64,000 nt of DNA from CAYFPX01 sp964519895. GTDB lineage: Bacteria > Myxococcota_A > UBA796 > CAJQPC01. The DNA lies in the NCBI GenBank assembly GCA_964519895.1, contig CAZFLE010000011.1, positions 33,781-97,780 of the forward strand, in the 5' to 3' direction. The notes below the pieces were generated by a model. That model ran no database searches, was not told the DNA's origin, and saw only the letters and a list, made by a program, of their open reading frames with translations. Below, in pieces: positions 44,469 through 53,609 of the stretch; within the stretch, counting starts at the first letter, position 1; each line of letters begins with the position of its first letter. A program made the position numbers and the translations under genes.

Positions 44469-46622
44469 CTATGATCCAGCCGGTCCGGCTCCGCCTGTCG
44501 GTGGCCCGGTGCCCTTGGGTCCTCCGCCGGTGGCTGGAGGACCGCAGGAACGTCCCGGAGGCGGGCACCCCGCGGGCACGGGGGTCTCCTTGCAGCACGC
44601 CGGCCAGGCCTCGGTCCCAGTCACGGCACAGGAGTCGGTGAAGACGCACATCTGCGGCAGGGCCCAGGCCAGGAGTCCGAGCAGGACGACCGCCACGACC
44701 CCGGCGATCAGAGGCCCTCGGGTGGGCTGCTCTGACTCGACCTCCGAGACCGTTTCCGTGCCCTTCTCCCGCTGATTCGTCCCGGTCCCGCCGACGTCCC
44801 ACCGGTTCCACCTCTCCGTCCGCTTGCGGTCCGGGCGCGGGTCGGCGGCCAGGGCGCGATCCGCCACCCGCCGTGCAAAGGCCGGGGAGCGGTCCCAGGT
44901 CCCGCGGTCGTCCAGGAAGGCCTCCAGGGCGCTCAGGGCCTTGGGATCCGGCGGCACGATGCGCAGGGTGTCCCCGTCGAAGCGCCGTCGCGCTGCGAGA
45001 CCGGCCCCCTCGATCAGCCGGCCCCGGTGGCGGCGCATCACGTCGGATTCGCCGGCCAGGATGTCCAGGGCCTCTGCCAGCGTCATCGACCCGACCCGCA
45101 CTCCAGGGAGCACAACGGAGCCCTCGAAGCGGTATAGCCGCGCACCCCACTCCGACTGGATGGCCGCGGCGGCTTCTTCCAGTCGCGCATGGGTCACCGG
45201 GGACGGCCCGACCGTGATCTGGAGCGGCCCAGAGAGCCCCTGGAGCTCGCCGTCGACGACCACAGCCACGCGCACCACGGCGGTCGCCGGCTCCCGGAAG
45301 AGGGCCCCGCCCCCGGGCTCGCCCCCGATGAACAGGTCCGCCCGGCACGTCTGGCCGTGCCCGAGGGGCCCCAGCCGCGTCTCCTCGAGGGCGCGCACGT
45401 ACGGGCGGGCGATGCGCAGGCGGGTCTCACCGCTCAGGGCATCGGGCTCCTCCAGCACGACCCGGAGGACGTGTTCCGGCGGCCGCTCGCCGACCAGCAG
45501 GTCCAGGGACCGGCCGCCACTGTTGTGCAGCTGTACCGACAGGTGCATCGGTTCATAGAGCTCGAATTCGGGCACGCCTTGGACCTGGACGTCGACGGGG
45601 AGCGTCTGGCGAGCGTCCACCAGCCCGTGGTCGACGAAGAAGGGTCGACCGCCCATCACCACCGCCTGCTCCGGGCCGTGGCGCAGGAAGAGCAGCTCCT
45701 CGGGCCCGAAGCGAAAGCCGAAGTCCGCCCAGAACGCAGTCGCGCCCACCCGGTGCGGGTAGTTCATCCACGAGCGGGCCTGGGGGTCGGACCGCATGGG
45801 CCGCCAGGCGCGGCCGCCCTCGATCTCGGGGACCGACTCGTCCTTTTGCCAGGAGTGGGCCAGGTTCAAGGCGTGGCCCACCTCGTGGACCAGGGTGAAG
45901 AGGTGGTTCCGGTCCCGGTCGTCCCGAGACCGGCCGTGCCCGCGGTGCAGAGACGCCTGGGTGAACACGGCCAGGCCCTGGCGCTGGGCTTCGTCGGGCG
46001 ACGAGGGCCCATCGAACATCAGGCCCGCCAGGCCCGAGCCGCGCTCGTGCAGGCGGGCCACCAGGCCCCACAGCGCCCAGGTCCTGGGCCCGTCGGCCAG
46101 CCAGTGCACGACCATGGCGTCGTGGAGCTCCAGATCGGACCACGACGCCACCTGGTCCTGTGCGTGGCTGATCGGGTCGGGGGCGGCGCTGGAGCGCAAC
46201 AGAGTGGTCGCGATGCCGGCCAGGTCCAGCGCCAGCGCCAGATCGAACCGACCCGTCGTGGGGCCGGCCGCCCCCTGGTCGAAGCCAAGGGCGAAGTCAC
46301 GGCCCTCCCGCAGCGCCGGCTCGAAGCACAGGGTGATCTCCAGGTCTCGGAAGCTCGGGGACTGCCGGGTCAGGGTCTCTGGGTGTCCGGACCCGCGGGT
46401 GAGTCGACAGCCGTCCTCGTCGACCTCGACCCGGACGTCCCCCTGCTCGCCGCGCCACACTCCATCCTCGACGCGCCCATCGATCACCATCGGCTCAGGG
46501 TCCCCTGGGCGGTGGAGACTCACGACCCTCAGCGGGTCCGGGCCGTCTACGTCGACGTGGACCACGACCCCACGGTCCGCAGCCACGAAGCGGCCGCTCC
46601 AGACGCGCTCGGAGTCAGCCAT
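44469..46622 (-). CDS. Zinc metallopeptidase-like protein with C-terminal membrane anchor
   Basis: A 717-residue protein. The zinc site is HEVGHALNLAH (His246, Glu247, His250, His256), a metzincin-type HExxHxxxxxH with Asn in place of the usual Gly. About 245 residues precede it, with no signal peptide. After the catalytic region comes a beta-rich middle (about 320-470), a helical section and a late membrane segment (GVVAVVLLGLLAWALP, about 660), then a Cys/Pro/Gly-rich tail. A metzincin Met-turn is plausible at SWMNYPHR (about 288). The late helix suggests tail-anchoring. It is coupled to the small membrane protein upstream (2-base gap). Confidence 0.82.
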   Translation of the reverse strand: MADSERVWSGRFVAADRGVVVHVDVDGPDPLRVVSLHRPGDPEPMVIDGRVEDGVWRGEQGDVRVEVDEDGCRLTRGSGHPETLTRQSPSFRDLEITLCFEPALREGRDFALGFDQGAAGPTTGRFDLALALDLAGIATTLLRSSAAPDPISHAQDQVASWSDLELHDAMVVHWLADGPRTWALWGLVARLHERGSGLAGLMFDGPSSPDEAQRQGLAVFTQASLHRGHGRSRDDRDRNHLFTLVHEVGHALNLAHSWQKDESVPEIEGGRAWRPMRSDPQARSWMNYPHRVGATAFWADFGFRFGPEELLFLRHGPEQAVVMGGRPFFVDHGLVDARQTLPVDVQVQGVPEFELYEPMHLSVQLHNSGGRSLDLLVGERPPEHVLRVVLEEPDALSGETRLRIARPYVRALEETRLGPLGHGQTCRADLFIGGEPGGGALFREPATAVVRVAVVVDGELQGLSGPLQITVGPSPVTHARLEEAAAAIQSEWGARLYRFEGSVVLPGVRVGSMTLAEALDILAGESDVMRRHRGRLIEGAGLAARRRFDGDTLRIVPPDPKALSALEAFLDDRGTWDRSPAFARRVADRALAADPRPDRKRTERWNRWDVGGTGTNQREKGTETVSEVESEQPTRGPLIAGVVAVVLLGLLAWALPQMCVFTDSCAVTGTEAWPACCKETPVPAGCPPPGRSCGPPATGGGPKGTGPPTGGAGPAGS

Positions 46623-46624
46623 GC

Positions 46625-47125
46625 TCAGCCCTCCTCTTCTTGCTCCGGCGGCCGACCGTCCCGGTTCAGCCGACCAAAGGCCTGGGCATAGGTCCCGTCC
46701 CGGAACTCGTGGACCACGGTGTTCTTGTAGGCGGTGAAGTCGAAGGGCGGGGCCCGGTAGCTGGCGAGCAGGGTGCCGGGGACCAGCCAGGCGACCAGCC
46801 ACAGCAGGATCATCCAGCGGGCCGGGTCGTCCAGCCCCATCGCCTGGCTGGCCGGATCCCACAGGGCCCAGCCGATCAACAGGCCCCCGACCTGGGCCCC
46901 CGCACGGGCCCAGCGGTCCCGCCGCAGGGGCCAGATGCACTCGTGGTGCACCGGGGGGTGGCGGTGGACCAGGACACCAAAGGCCAGCAGCACCAGCGTG
47001 TGCCACCCCAGGGCGTGGGTCGTGAGCCGGAGCGGGCGGTCCGGGCCTTCGTCGCCGCACCACACACAGCGCTCTGGCCAGGCGGGCACGTGATCCCGCC
47101 GCAGGACCACGTCCCACGAGCCCAC
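46625..47125 (-). CDS. Small membrane protein with CxxC motif
   Basis: A 166-residue protein I do not recognise. It has a RCVWCGDE knuckle near the N-terminus, like half a zinc ribbon, then three hydrophobic helices (about 40-55, 78-92 and 105-122) and a polar C-terminus with FTAYKNTVVHEFRDGTYAQAF. The GTG at 47125 is chosen: it begins five bases after the oxidoreductase stop, and the frame further upstream would underlie that gene. It is probably co-translated with the metallopeptidase downstream. Confidence 0.7.
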   Translation of the reverse strand: MGSWDVVLRRDHVPAWPERCVWCGDEGPDRPLRLTTHALGWHTLVLLAFGVLVHRHPPVHHECIWPLRRDRWARAGAQVGGLLIGWALWDPASQAMGLDDPARWMILLWLVAWLVPGTLLASYRAPPFDFTAYKNTVVHEFRDGTYAQAFGRLNRDGRPPEQEEEG

Positions 47126-47130
47126 CGGGC

Positions 47131-48642
47131 TCAGATCGCCTCCGCCGCCCCGAGCCACGCCATCGTCATGGTGGGAATCATCGTGTGACTGGAGCTGCTG
47201 GTCGGGAAGACCGAAGCGTCGAGCACCTGGAGGTTGGCCAGGCCGTGCACCCGCCCATCCAGGCCCACCACGCTGGTCGCCGGGTCCGGCCCCATGCGGC
47301 AGGTGCCCTGGGGGTGGGCCGAGATCAGAGGCAGGCGGTTCGGTGCGACGCGGAAGCGCTCCAGCTGGTCGAGATCCGCCTCGCTCCGCACCGGGGTCGC
47401 TCCGGCAAAGGGCAGCATGACCTGTTCCGCACCGGCCGCCAGGTACACCCGGGCGGCGGTTCGGATCGCGGTCATGAGCGTGCGGGTCCACGCGGCGTCA
47501 TAGGTGGTCTCGATCTTGGGCCGGCCGTTGTCCAGCCGCGTGACGCTGCCCGCCGGTTCGTCGGGCACCAGGCACAAGCACCCCGCCGTGTGCGCGTACT
47601 TCGTCATGACCTCGTGTACATAGGCGCCGTGCACACCCCACGTGGCCGCGGTCATGGCCGGGGTCGCGAAGATGCCCTCGATCCGGTAGCCTCCCAGGCC
47701 GGTCTGGGCGCTCTTGACCTCCTCGCTGTCCAGGTAGCTGGCCTGGGGCACGCCCCGGAAGGCCACGACCGGATCGGCAAAAGTCGCCGCCACCGGCGCC
47801 TGGGGCTGAAGCACCAGGTTCCTGCCGACCTGGGACCCGCCGAGACCGCTTGCCTGGAGCAGCAGCGGGGAGTGGATGGCCCCCGCAGCCAGCACGAAGC
47901 GGTCGGCCTCGACCCGGAAGGCGCCCAGGGGCCTCTGGTTCGCCTGGTCGATCACGTGGCCCACCGCCGCGACGACCCGGTCCCCGGACCACTCCAGAGA
48001 CGCCACCCGAGCGTCCGCCTGGACCAGCACCTGGCCCGTGGCCACCGCATCGGGAATCCAGGTCAACGCCACCGAGCGCTTGGCGTCGAAGGCGCAGCCG
48101 ATCATGCAAGCGCCGGCACCCACGCAGCCCACCCGGTTGTGATCGAATGCGCCGCCATCGAGCCCCAGCTGTCGGCCGCCTTCGAGCAGCAGGGCGTTGT
48201 TCCGGTTCAGGCTGGGCTCCGGGATCGCGTTGCTGCCCAGGGCGCGGGCACACGACTCCCCGACCTCGAGGATCCGAGAGATGCTGTGGCGGGTCAGCCC
48301 GTGGTGGTCCCGCCAGTGCTCGGCGATCTCCCGGGGGATCGGCACCACGTCGGCCATGTTCACCACGGTGGAGCCCCCGACCGCCCGGCCCTGGACCACC
48401 GAGATGCCGCCGTCGACGGTCGTCTGGTTCCCGCCGTCCCGGTACAGCAGGGGGTACATGTCGCCCTCCTGCTGGTTGAAGTCCGCGCGGCCGACCGCGG
48501 GGCCTTCCTCGAGCACCACCACCTCGCGGCCCAGCTCGGCCAGGATGCCCGTGGCCACTCCACCGCCGGCGCCAGAACCGATCACGCAGACGTCGGTGCG
48601 CAGGGTGAACCCGCCGGAGACGTCGGTGCCGCGCCGGATCAT
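47131..48642 (-). CDS. GMC-family FAD oxidoreductase
   Basis: A 503-residue flavoprotein. The FAD-binding VIGSGAGGG (20-28), the GRAVGGSTVVN loop (about 86-96) and the C-terminal HPQGTCRMG and SHTMIPTMTMAW blocks are diagnostic of GMC oxidoreductases (glucose, choline and alcohol oxidase group). The C-terminal His in SSSHTM is in the expected catalytic place. The ATG at 48642 overlaps the stop of the Tat-exported small subunit gene. The pairing resembles membrane-linked gluconate or sorbitol dehydrogenases. The substrate is unknown. Confidence 0.92.
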   Translation of the reverse strand: MIRRGTDVSGGFTLRTDVCVIGSGAGGGVATGILAELGREVVVLEEGPAVGRADFNQQEGDMYPLLYRDGGNQTTVDGGISVVQGRAVGGSTVVNMADVVPIPREIAEHWRDHHGLTRHSISRILEVGESCARALGSNAIPEPSLNRNNALLLEGGRQLGLDGGAFDHNRVGCVGAGACMIGCAFDAKRSVALTWIPDAVATGQVLVQADARVASLEWSGDRVVAAVGHVIDQANQRPLGAFRVEADRFVLAAGAIHSPLLLQASGLGGSQVGRNLVLQPQAPVAATFADPVVAFRGVPQASYLDSEEVKSAQTGLGGYRIEGIFATPAMTAATWGVHGAYVHEVMTKYAHTAGCLCLVPDEPAGSVTRLDNGRPKIETTYDAAWTRTLMTAIRTAARVYLAAGAEQVMLPFAGATPVRSEADLDQLERFRVAPNRLPLISAHPQGTCRMGPDPATSVVGLDGRVHGLANLQVLDASVFPTSSSSHTMIPTMTMAWLGAAEAI

Positions 48643-49112
48643 CCGCTCACCATCGGACCGGGGTAGCCGATGCCGGACCACGACTCGGGCCGGGCGTAGT
48701 GGGTGAACAAGACGGTCTTGGTCACGGCGACTGCGATCTGGCGCTTGGGTCCGATGGGACTCTGGCCCCAGGCCGTCAAGACCTCGCGCCGCTCCTGGGG
48801 GCTGAGCCGGGAGAAGCGCGACAGGCGCAGGCCGCCCGGCCAGTGCTCCAGCACCGACAGCGCCAGGCGCAGCGCCTCGCCCTGGATCGGGTCGCCCTGA
48901 GCCAGGAAGTCGTCGACCGCGCCTGCGGCCCAGGCCGCGTCGGCGGTGTCCGGGAGCAACGCTTCACAGGCGGCCTGGAGCGTGGTCCGGCCCGCGCTCC
49001 CCAGCAGAGGGCTGTCGACAGTGGCCAGGGGCCGGTGGCCGAAGAGCTGGGCGGACACGTAGGCCGCGCCGAGCAAGGCGCCGCCTTGGAAGAGCTGTCG
49101 GCGACTGGGCAC
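48639..49112 (-). CDS. Gluconate 2-dehydrogenase subunit-3-like, Tat-signal protein
   Basis: A 157-residue protein. The N-terminus SRRQLFQGGALLGAAY resembles a twin-arginine signal, followed by a helical domain of the gluconate 2-dehydrogenase subunit 3 type (LQAACEALLPDTADAAWAAGAVDDF). Such small subunits accompany GMC oxidoreductases and probably escort the folded flavoprotein through Tat. The GTG at 49112 starts three bases after the lipoprotein stop, and its own stop overlaps the oxidoreductase start (ATGA), so all three look co-translated. Confidence 0.83.
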   Translation of the reverse strand: MPSRRQLFQGGALLGAAYVSAQLFGHRPLATVDSPLLGSAGRTTLQAACEALLPDTADAAWAAGAVDDFLAQGDPIQGEALRLALSVLEHWPGGLRLSRFSRLSPQERREVLTAWGQSPIGPKRQIAVAVTKTVLFTHYARPESWSGIGYPGPMVSG

Positions 49113-49115
49113 GGG

Positions 49116-49631
49116 CTACTGCAGCTCGGCGAACAAGGTCAGCTCGACCCGGCAGGGGTCGTTGTCCAGGGGGGGACAGCGGCCCTCAGAGCCCTGGGCG
49201 TCCTGGAGGTCCAGGGTGGCCCAACCGGTCCCGCTGCTGCCGGTGCCGTCGGGGGTCAGCTCGCCGGCGACGACCATGTCTGCGGCGCAGTCGCCGTACA
49301 GGGCGTCGTTCAAGAGCACGTCCTCGATGAGGCTGTCCTGGAAGGCAACCTTGCCGTCGCCGCCGTCCACCGCCGTGACCTCCATGCCGACAAAGGGTTC
49401 CCGGAAGCTGACCTCGTAGGTCAGGGGCAGCTCGTCGGTCGCCGGGATGTAGATCAAGTCCTCGAAGGGGTGGCTCTCGCTGGGGCCCTGGGGCATGAAC
49501 AGGGCCTCGAGCGCACCGTCCAGGCAGCCGTCGTCGGCGTGGGTGGTCCAGAATTGGTAGTCGCCCGCCGCCAGGGTCGCGTCGGTGGTTGTGCCTTCGT
49601 CACAGGCCAGCAGGAGCAGGAGCGGGAGCAT
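49116..49631 (-). CDS. Small lipoprotein of unknown fold
   Basis: A 171-residue predicted lipoprotein with a compact poly-Leu signal and LLAC lipobox (Cys10). The mature part contains four further cysteines (DDGCLDG, YGDCAAD, GRCPPL, DPCRVE) that could form two disulfides in an exported beta-rich domain. I do not recognise the family. It sits between the AMP ligase and the Tat-exported subunit, all on one strand, with only a 9-base gap from the ligase stop. Confidence 0.78.
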   Translation of the reverse strand: MLPLLLLLACDEGTTTDATLAAGDYQFWTTHADDGCLDGALEALFMPQGPSESHPFEDLIYIPATDELPLTYEVSFREPFVGMEVTAVDGGDGKVAFQDSLIEDVLLNDALYGDCAADMVVAGELTPDGTGSSGTGWATLDLQDAQGSEGRCPPLDNDPCRVELTLFAELQ

Positions 49632-49640
49632 CCAGAGAGC

Positions 49641-51161
49641 CTATTCGACGACGGCGGCCTGCGCAGACCTCAGCTCGGCCTGGAGCGTCGCGCGGTCCAC
49701 CTTGGCGTTGTGCCTTGCATCCAGGGGAATGCGGGGGACCGAGACGATCCGATCGACCCCCAGCCGGGCCTGGAGGGCGCCCTGCCAGCCAGCCGGTGGG
49801 TCGCTCACCTGGCAGGCCAGCACGGCCAGCCCCCCGACGTCGACCAGCGCTGCCCGCACCACGAAGTCCTCGGCCTCGGCCGGCGCCTCGACCAGGAAGG
49901 GGTGGTGATCGCCGACCATGTGGGCCACCCGACCCACCAGCCAGACCCGGCCCTGATCGTCCAGGTACCCGGTGTCGCCCGTGCGGTGCCAGACGCGCTC
50001 GCCGTCCGGGAGCTTGTTCTCGGCGTCGGCCTCGGGGTCCTCGAAGTAGCCCGGGTTCACGTGGTCCCCGGCCACGATGACCTCGCCGATGGTGCCGTCG
50101 GGCAGCGCCGCGTGGGCGCCCGGCGTGGCGATGCGCAGGGCGATGCCCGGCACCGGTCGCCCGACACAGCTCCCCTTGCCCTCGCGCTCACCCAGAGCCG
50201 TCTCGGCCAGCACCTCCCGAGCGTCCAGGGTCGCGATGGGCTCGGCCTCGGTCGAGCCGTAGACCACCTCGACCGTGGCCTCAGGCGCCACCGCGACCAG
50301 GTCTTCCAGCAGGGCCGCCGGCACCCGGGCCCCGCCGGTGAAGAGCTTCTGCAGGTGCGGCAGTGTCTCGCCCCGCTCCTGCAGCGCGGCCGCCAGGCGG
50401 GCATAGAACGCCGGCGAGCCCGACGTCGACGTGCACCGGTGGGCCTGGAGCTGGGCGATCACCCGATCGGGATCCACCGTGCCCACGGCCCGCAGGTCGG
50501 CGTCCGGCAGCACACAGGTCGCGCCCGCCGCCAGAGAGTTCAGCAGGAACACCGGCAGGGTGGGCAGATCGACGTCTGCGGGGCACAGCCCCATGTGGCC
50601 CGTGAGCACCCGGGCCTGGGCTTCCAGGAAGCCGTGGGTGCGCCCGATGACCTTGGGGGTGCCCGTGGTGCCGGTGGTGAAGGTCAGGAGCGCCGGCTGG
50701 TCTTCGTCGACGTCTTCGAAGCCGTCGAAGGGTCCCGCCAGGTGCTGGAGCCGCCGGTGAGGCAGCCAGGCGAAGCCGGTGGCGAAGTAGTGGTCCAGCC
50801 CCCGCAGGCTTCGGTGCTTGAGCCGCAGGAGGTGGGCCAAGGGCGAGCCGATGAAGCCGCGCAGGTCCAGCCGCCGCAGGGTCTCGTGCACCCGCGGCGC
50901 CGACGGATCCACCAGCACGACGGTGACCCGGCTGCGGAAGCAGGCGATCAGCGCCAGGTACAGGGGAATGCCCATCGGGGCGAGCAGGAGCAGGCGGTCT
51001 CCCGGGGCCACACCCTGGGCCCGCAGCCCGCCGGCGATCGAGGCGGTGCGGGCGTCGAGCTCCCCGAAGCTCACCCGGTCCCCCCCGGGCTCCAGGATGG
51101 CCGTGCGATCCGGGAAGTCCCGGGCGTGATCCGCCAGCCCGCGGGCTGCGTTGGGGCGCAT
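49641..51161 (-). CDS. AMP-binding (acyl-adenylate-forming) ligase
   Basis: A 506-residue ANL-family enzyme. The phosphate-binding loop is FTTGTTGTPK (161-170), followed by VVYGSTEAEP, the YLDDQGRVWLVGR hinge with adenylate-binding Asp, and the C-terminal catalytic Lys in HNAKVDR. It activates a carboxylate, probably a fatty or aromatic acid, as an acyl-AMP for transfer to CoA or another acceptor. No carrier protein or PKS gene is nearby. Its overall pattern resembles OleC/fatty-acid ligase types, but the assignment is open. The start ATG overlaps the GNAT gene's stop (ATGA). Confidence 0.9.
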   Translation of the reverse strand: MRPNAARGLADHARDFPDRTAILEPGGDRVSFGELDARTASIAGGLRAQGVAPGDRLLLLAPMGIPLYLALIACFRSRVTVVLVDPSAPRVHETLRRLDLRGFIGSPLAHLLRLKHRSLRGLDHYFATGFAWLPHRRLQHLAGPFDGFEDVDEDQPALLTFTTGTTGTPKVIGRTHGFLEAQARVLTGHMGLCPADVDLPTLPVFLLNSLAAGATCVLPDADLRAVGTVDPDRVIAQLQAHRCTSTSGSPAFYARLAAALQERGETLPHLQKLFTGGARVPAALLEDLVAVAPEATVEVVYGSTEAEPIATLDAREVLAETALGEREGKGSCVGRPVPGIALRIATPGAHAALPDGTIGEVIVAGDHVNPGYFEDPEADAENKLPDGERVWHRTGDTGYLDDQGRVWLVGRVAHMVGDHHPFLVEAPAEAEDFVVRAALVDVGGLAVLACQVSDPPAGWQGALQARLGVDRIVSVPRIPLDARHNAKVDRATLQAELRSAQAAVVE

Positions 51162-51982
51162 CAAAGGTCGCGCCGGAACAGCCCATACTCCCGAAACACG
51201 ACCCCACCATGAGCGCTGATCGCCCGGCTGTTGGACCCGGCCCACATGAGCGCGTGCACGCCGTGGGTGAAGCCCAGGCCGTCGGCGACCCGGTGCAGTT
51301 CGCCCACCATCCACGCCCCCAGCCCGCCTCGCTGGGCGTCCGGGTGCACGGCCAGAGACTTGACCAGGAAGCGGCCGCTGCCCGGCGTCAGGTGGTCGGC
51401 GACGCCGAACACGAACCCCACGGTCTCGCCGTCGGCACGGGCGAACAGCACCATGCGCGGGTCCACAGCCCCCAAGAGGGGCCGGTAGAGCGCCTGGAGC
51501 GCCGGCAGCGGCAGCGGCGTGAAGCCGTGGGCCCGGGCAAAAGCGGCGTGGGAGATCCGGTGGATGTCCGCCAGGGTCTGCTGGAAGTCCCCCATCGGCG
51601 TCAGGGTCACGCCGGCGATGGCCTTGGAGTCCCCATAGGCGATGGCCGCGGCGTTGGGGCACAGGGACGATGCGTAGCGGGCGCACTCGGTGTAGCCGGC
51701 GTCCAGCCAGGGCTGGGGGTCGGCGGTCGGCTCGCCGAAGAACGCGGGGGTGTCGTGGGGGCCCAGGCTGGCCCGATACGAGAACCAGGTCGCCTGCTCC
51801 ATGGGCCCCCAGGCCTGGGTGCAGCCCTGGTCTCGCAGCCAGGCTTCGCAGGCCTGCAGGGTCTGCACATCGTGCACCGCCCCGATGCAGCCGATCGGTG
51901 CCAGGCCGGGGTTCACGGTCACGATCGTCTCGCCGATGCAGGTGGCGGGTCCGAGCTGTTGGTAGAGGGCGAGGCGGTCCAT
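51161..51982 (-). CDS. GNAT-family N-acetyltransferase
   Basis: A 273-residue GNAT protein. The acetyl-CoA loop is visible as SLAVHPDAQRGGLGAWMV (about 210-227), with an ISHAAFARAHGF helix earlier and an N-terminal lobe reminiscent of a second GNAT half. The substrate is unknown. It is directly upstream of, and overlaps, the AMP-forming ligase gene, so it may modify the ligase (acetylation of the catalytic Lys is a known regulation of ANL enzymes) or act on the same substrate. That functional link is speculation. Confidence 0.85.
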   Translation of the reverse strand: MDRLALYQQLGPATCIGETIVTVNPGLAPIGCIGAVHDVQTLQACEAWLRDQGCTQAWGPMEQATWFSYRASLGPHDTPAFFGEPTADPQPWLDAGYTECARYASSLCPNAAAIAYGDSKAIAGVTLTPMGDFQQTLADIHRISHAAFARAHGFTPLPLPALQALYRPLLGAVDPRMVLFARADGETVGFVFGVADHLTPGSGRFLVKSLAVHPDAQRGGLGAWMVGELHRVADGLGFTHGVHALMWAGSNSRAISAHGGVVFREYGLFRRDL

Positions 51983-51991
51983 GGACCAGGG

Positions 51992-53587
51992 CTATCCGCC
52001 CTCGGCCAGGGCCCGCACCTGGTCGGGCCAGGTCTCCAGGGTCACCCGGGTGGCCTCGAGCTCGGCCGCGACCTGGTCCAGGCTCACCTCCTTGCGCGGA
52101 TCGGCGGCGATGGCGTCGGCGAGCCAGTCGGACAGTGGGTCCAGCTCACTGGCCAGGTCCAGGGCATCCAGGGTGTCGGCGACCTCGACCAGCGCGACAC
52201 TGTAGGCCGCACGACAGCTCTCGACGGCCATGCAGAACTGGAACAGCCGGCCGTAGCCCGTGTACGGCATGTACCAGTAGTCCACCCAGGTCTGGTCGCA
52301 GCCCCACGGCAGCAGGGTGAACAGGTCGGTCTGGGGGTCGTGGTAAAGCCGGTAGTTGTTGGCGGTGGTGTAGCCGTCCCAGTGCAAGGTCACGGCCTCG
52401 ACCGCCATCAGCCGCACGAAGCGCGCCATGTCGACGTGCCCCCGGACCACCGTCAGGGTCGCCTCGTCCCAGGCCCCGTCCAGCACCTGGGCCAGCTCGG
52501 TCAGGTCGCTGCGGTCGGTCTCGTCGGGCCCCTCGTCGTACTCGAAGCTGTCCTCGTGGCCCACGTACAGGTCCACGCCATAGGCCGCCTCGAACAGGTG
52601 ACCCGAGGGGTCCTGGAACCACCGGGCCAGGAACTGGTCGTCGGCGGTCTCCAGCACCAGGTACAGCCCCCACAGCTCGCCGTTCACCGCCAGCTCGGCC
52701 CAGCCGACCCGCGGCGCAGGCAGGTCCAGCGCTCGGTACAGGGTGTAGGTCAGGTACTCGTGCACAAAACTCGGGTCTTGGACCATGTTGTTCAGGGTGA
52801 CGGTCTCCTGGCCCCGCAGGCGGTGGCGCTCGTAGTCGTCCAGGTCGACCTTGAACGCGGCCTTCTGGTCCAGGGTGCGCAGGGAGCCCAGCTGGCCCTT
52901 GATGCGCACGCTGATCGGGTCGAACCAAGCCCCTTCGAAGCCGAAGCTACCGGGCTGCTCGTCGTACTCGCTGGCCTGGAGCCCGCGCCAGGATGCATCG
53001 GGGATCGCGATCGCGATCTGGTGCAGGCGCTCGGCGCCGAACAGGTGGTCGCTGGGGTCCAGGGACGCTCCGGGATCATTGCCATTCGGGCCGGCCGGGG
53101 TGGGCCGGGCCGACGGCGCCCAGGCACCGCCGTCGGGGTAGCGGCCCCACACCGTGTCGCCGTCCAGAGGCCCCGTGGCCAGCCGATCCACGGCCTGGCC
53201 GTCGATCTCCAGCACGAGCTCATCGCCGCTCGCCGCCAGGTTGAAGGGCAGGTGAGCGGGGTCGCTGCTGCCGTCGGCCCACAAGAGCACCCGCTCCCCT
53301 GGGCCGAGCAGCTCCGAGCCCACGTGTCCGACCGTGTCGCTCTGATCGAGCAGCCGCGCGCGGCCCAGGTCCACCGGATCCTCGCCCCGGTTCAGCAGCT
53401 CCACCCAGTCCGCAAAGTCCCCCGCCGGCGTCATGACCGTGGACTCGTTGTCGGTCTGGACCTCGTTGAGCACCAGGTCCGGCAGGGGCTCCTGCCACGT
53501 GCGGGCGGTGTCGCTCACCGGCGCCGTCCACCACGGCTCAGGCGCGGTGAACGGCGTCGGCGACGTGCAGGCCAGGAGCCAGAGCAT
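51992..53587 (-). CDS. Lamin-tail and CotH-kinase domain lipoprotein
   Basis: A 531-residue lipoprotein with a very short LLAC signal. It has a lamin-tail domain (about 35-140; LNEVQTDNE and DWVELLNRGEDPVDLG are the signatures) and then a CotH-type kinase-like domain (about 190-450) with VRIKGQLGSLR, QKAAFKVDLDDY, a VTLNNMVQDPSFVHEYL segment and WGCDQTW. CotH kinases phosphorylate spore-coat proteins in Bacillus; outside spores the role is unclear, but LTD-CotH secreted proteins are common in Myxococcota and Planctomycetes. The ATG at 53587 lies only 22 bases from the divergent MopE-lectin gene. Confidence 0.88.
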   Translation of the reverse strand: MLWLLACTSPTPFTAPEPWWTAPVSDTARTWQEPLPDLVLNEVQTDNESTVMTPAGDFADWVELLNRGEDPVDLGRARLLDQSDTVGHVGSELLGPGERVLLWADGSSDPAHLPFNLAASGDELVLEIDGQAVDRLATGPLDGDTVWGRYPDGGAWAPSARPTPAGPNGNDPGASLDPSDHLFGAERLHQIAIAIPDASWRGLQASEYDEQPGSFGFEGAWFDPISVRIKGQLGSLRTLDQKAAFKVDLDDYERHRLRGQETVTLNNMVQDPSFVHEYLTYTLYRALDLPAPRVGWAELAVNGELWGLYLVLETADDQFLARWFQDPSGHLFEAAYGVDLYVGHEDSFEYDEGPDETDRSDLTELAQVLDGAWDEATLTVVRGHVDMARFVRLMAVEAVTLHWDGYTTANNYRLYHDPQTDLFTLLPWGCDQTWVDYWYMPYTGYGRLFQFCMAVESCRAAYSVALVEVADTLDALDLASELDPLSDWLADAIAADPRKEVSLDQVAAELEATRVTLETWPDQVRALAEGG

Positions 53588-53609
53588 GGGCCGAGGGTAC
53601 CCTGGGCCC

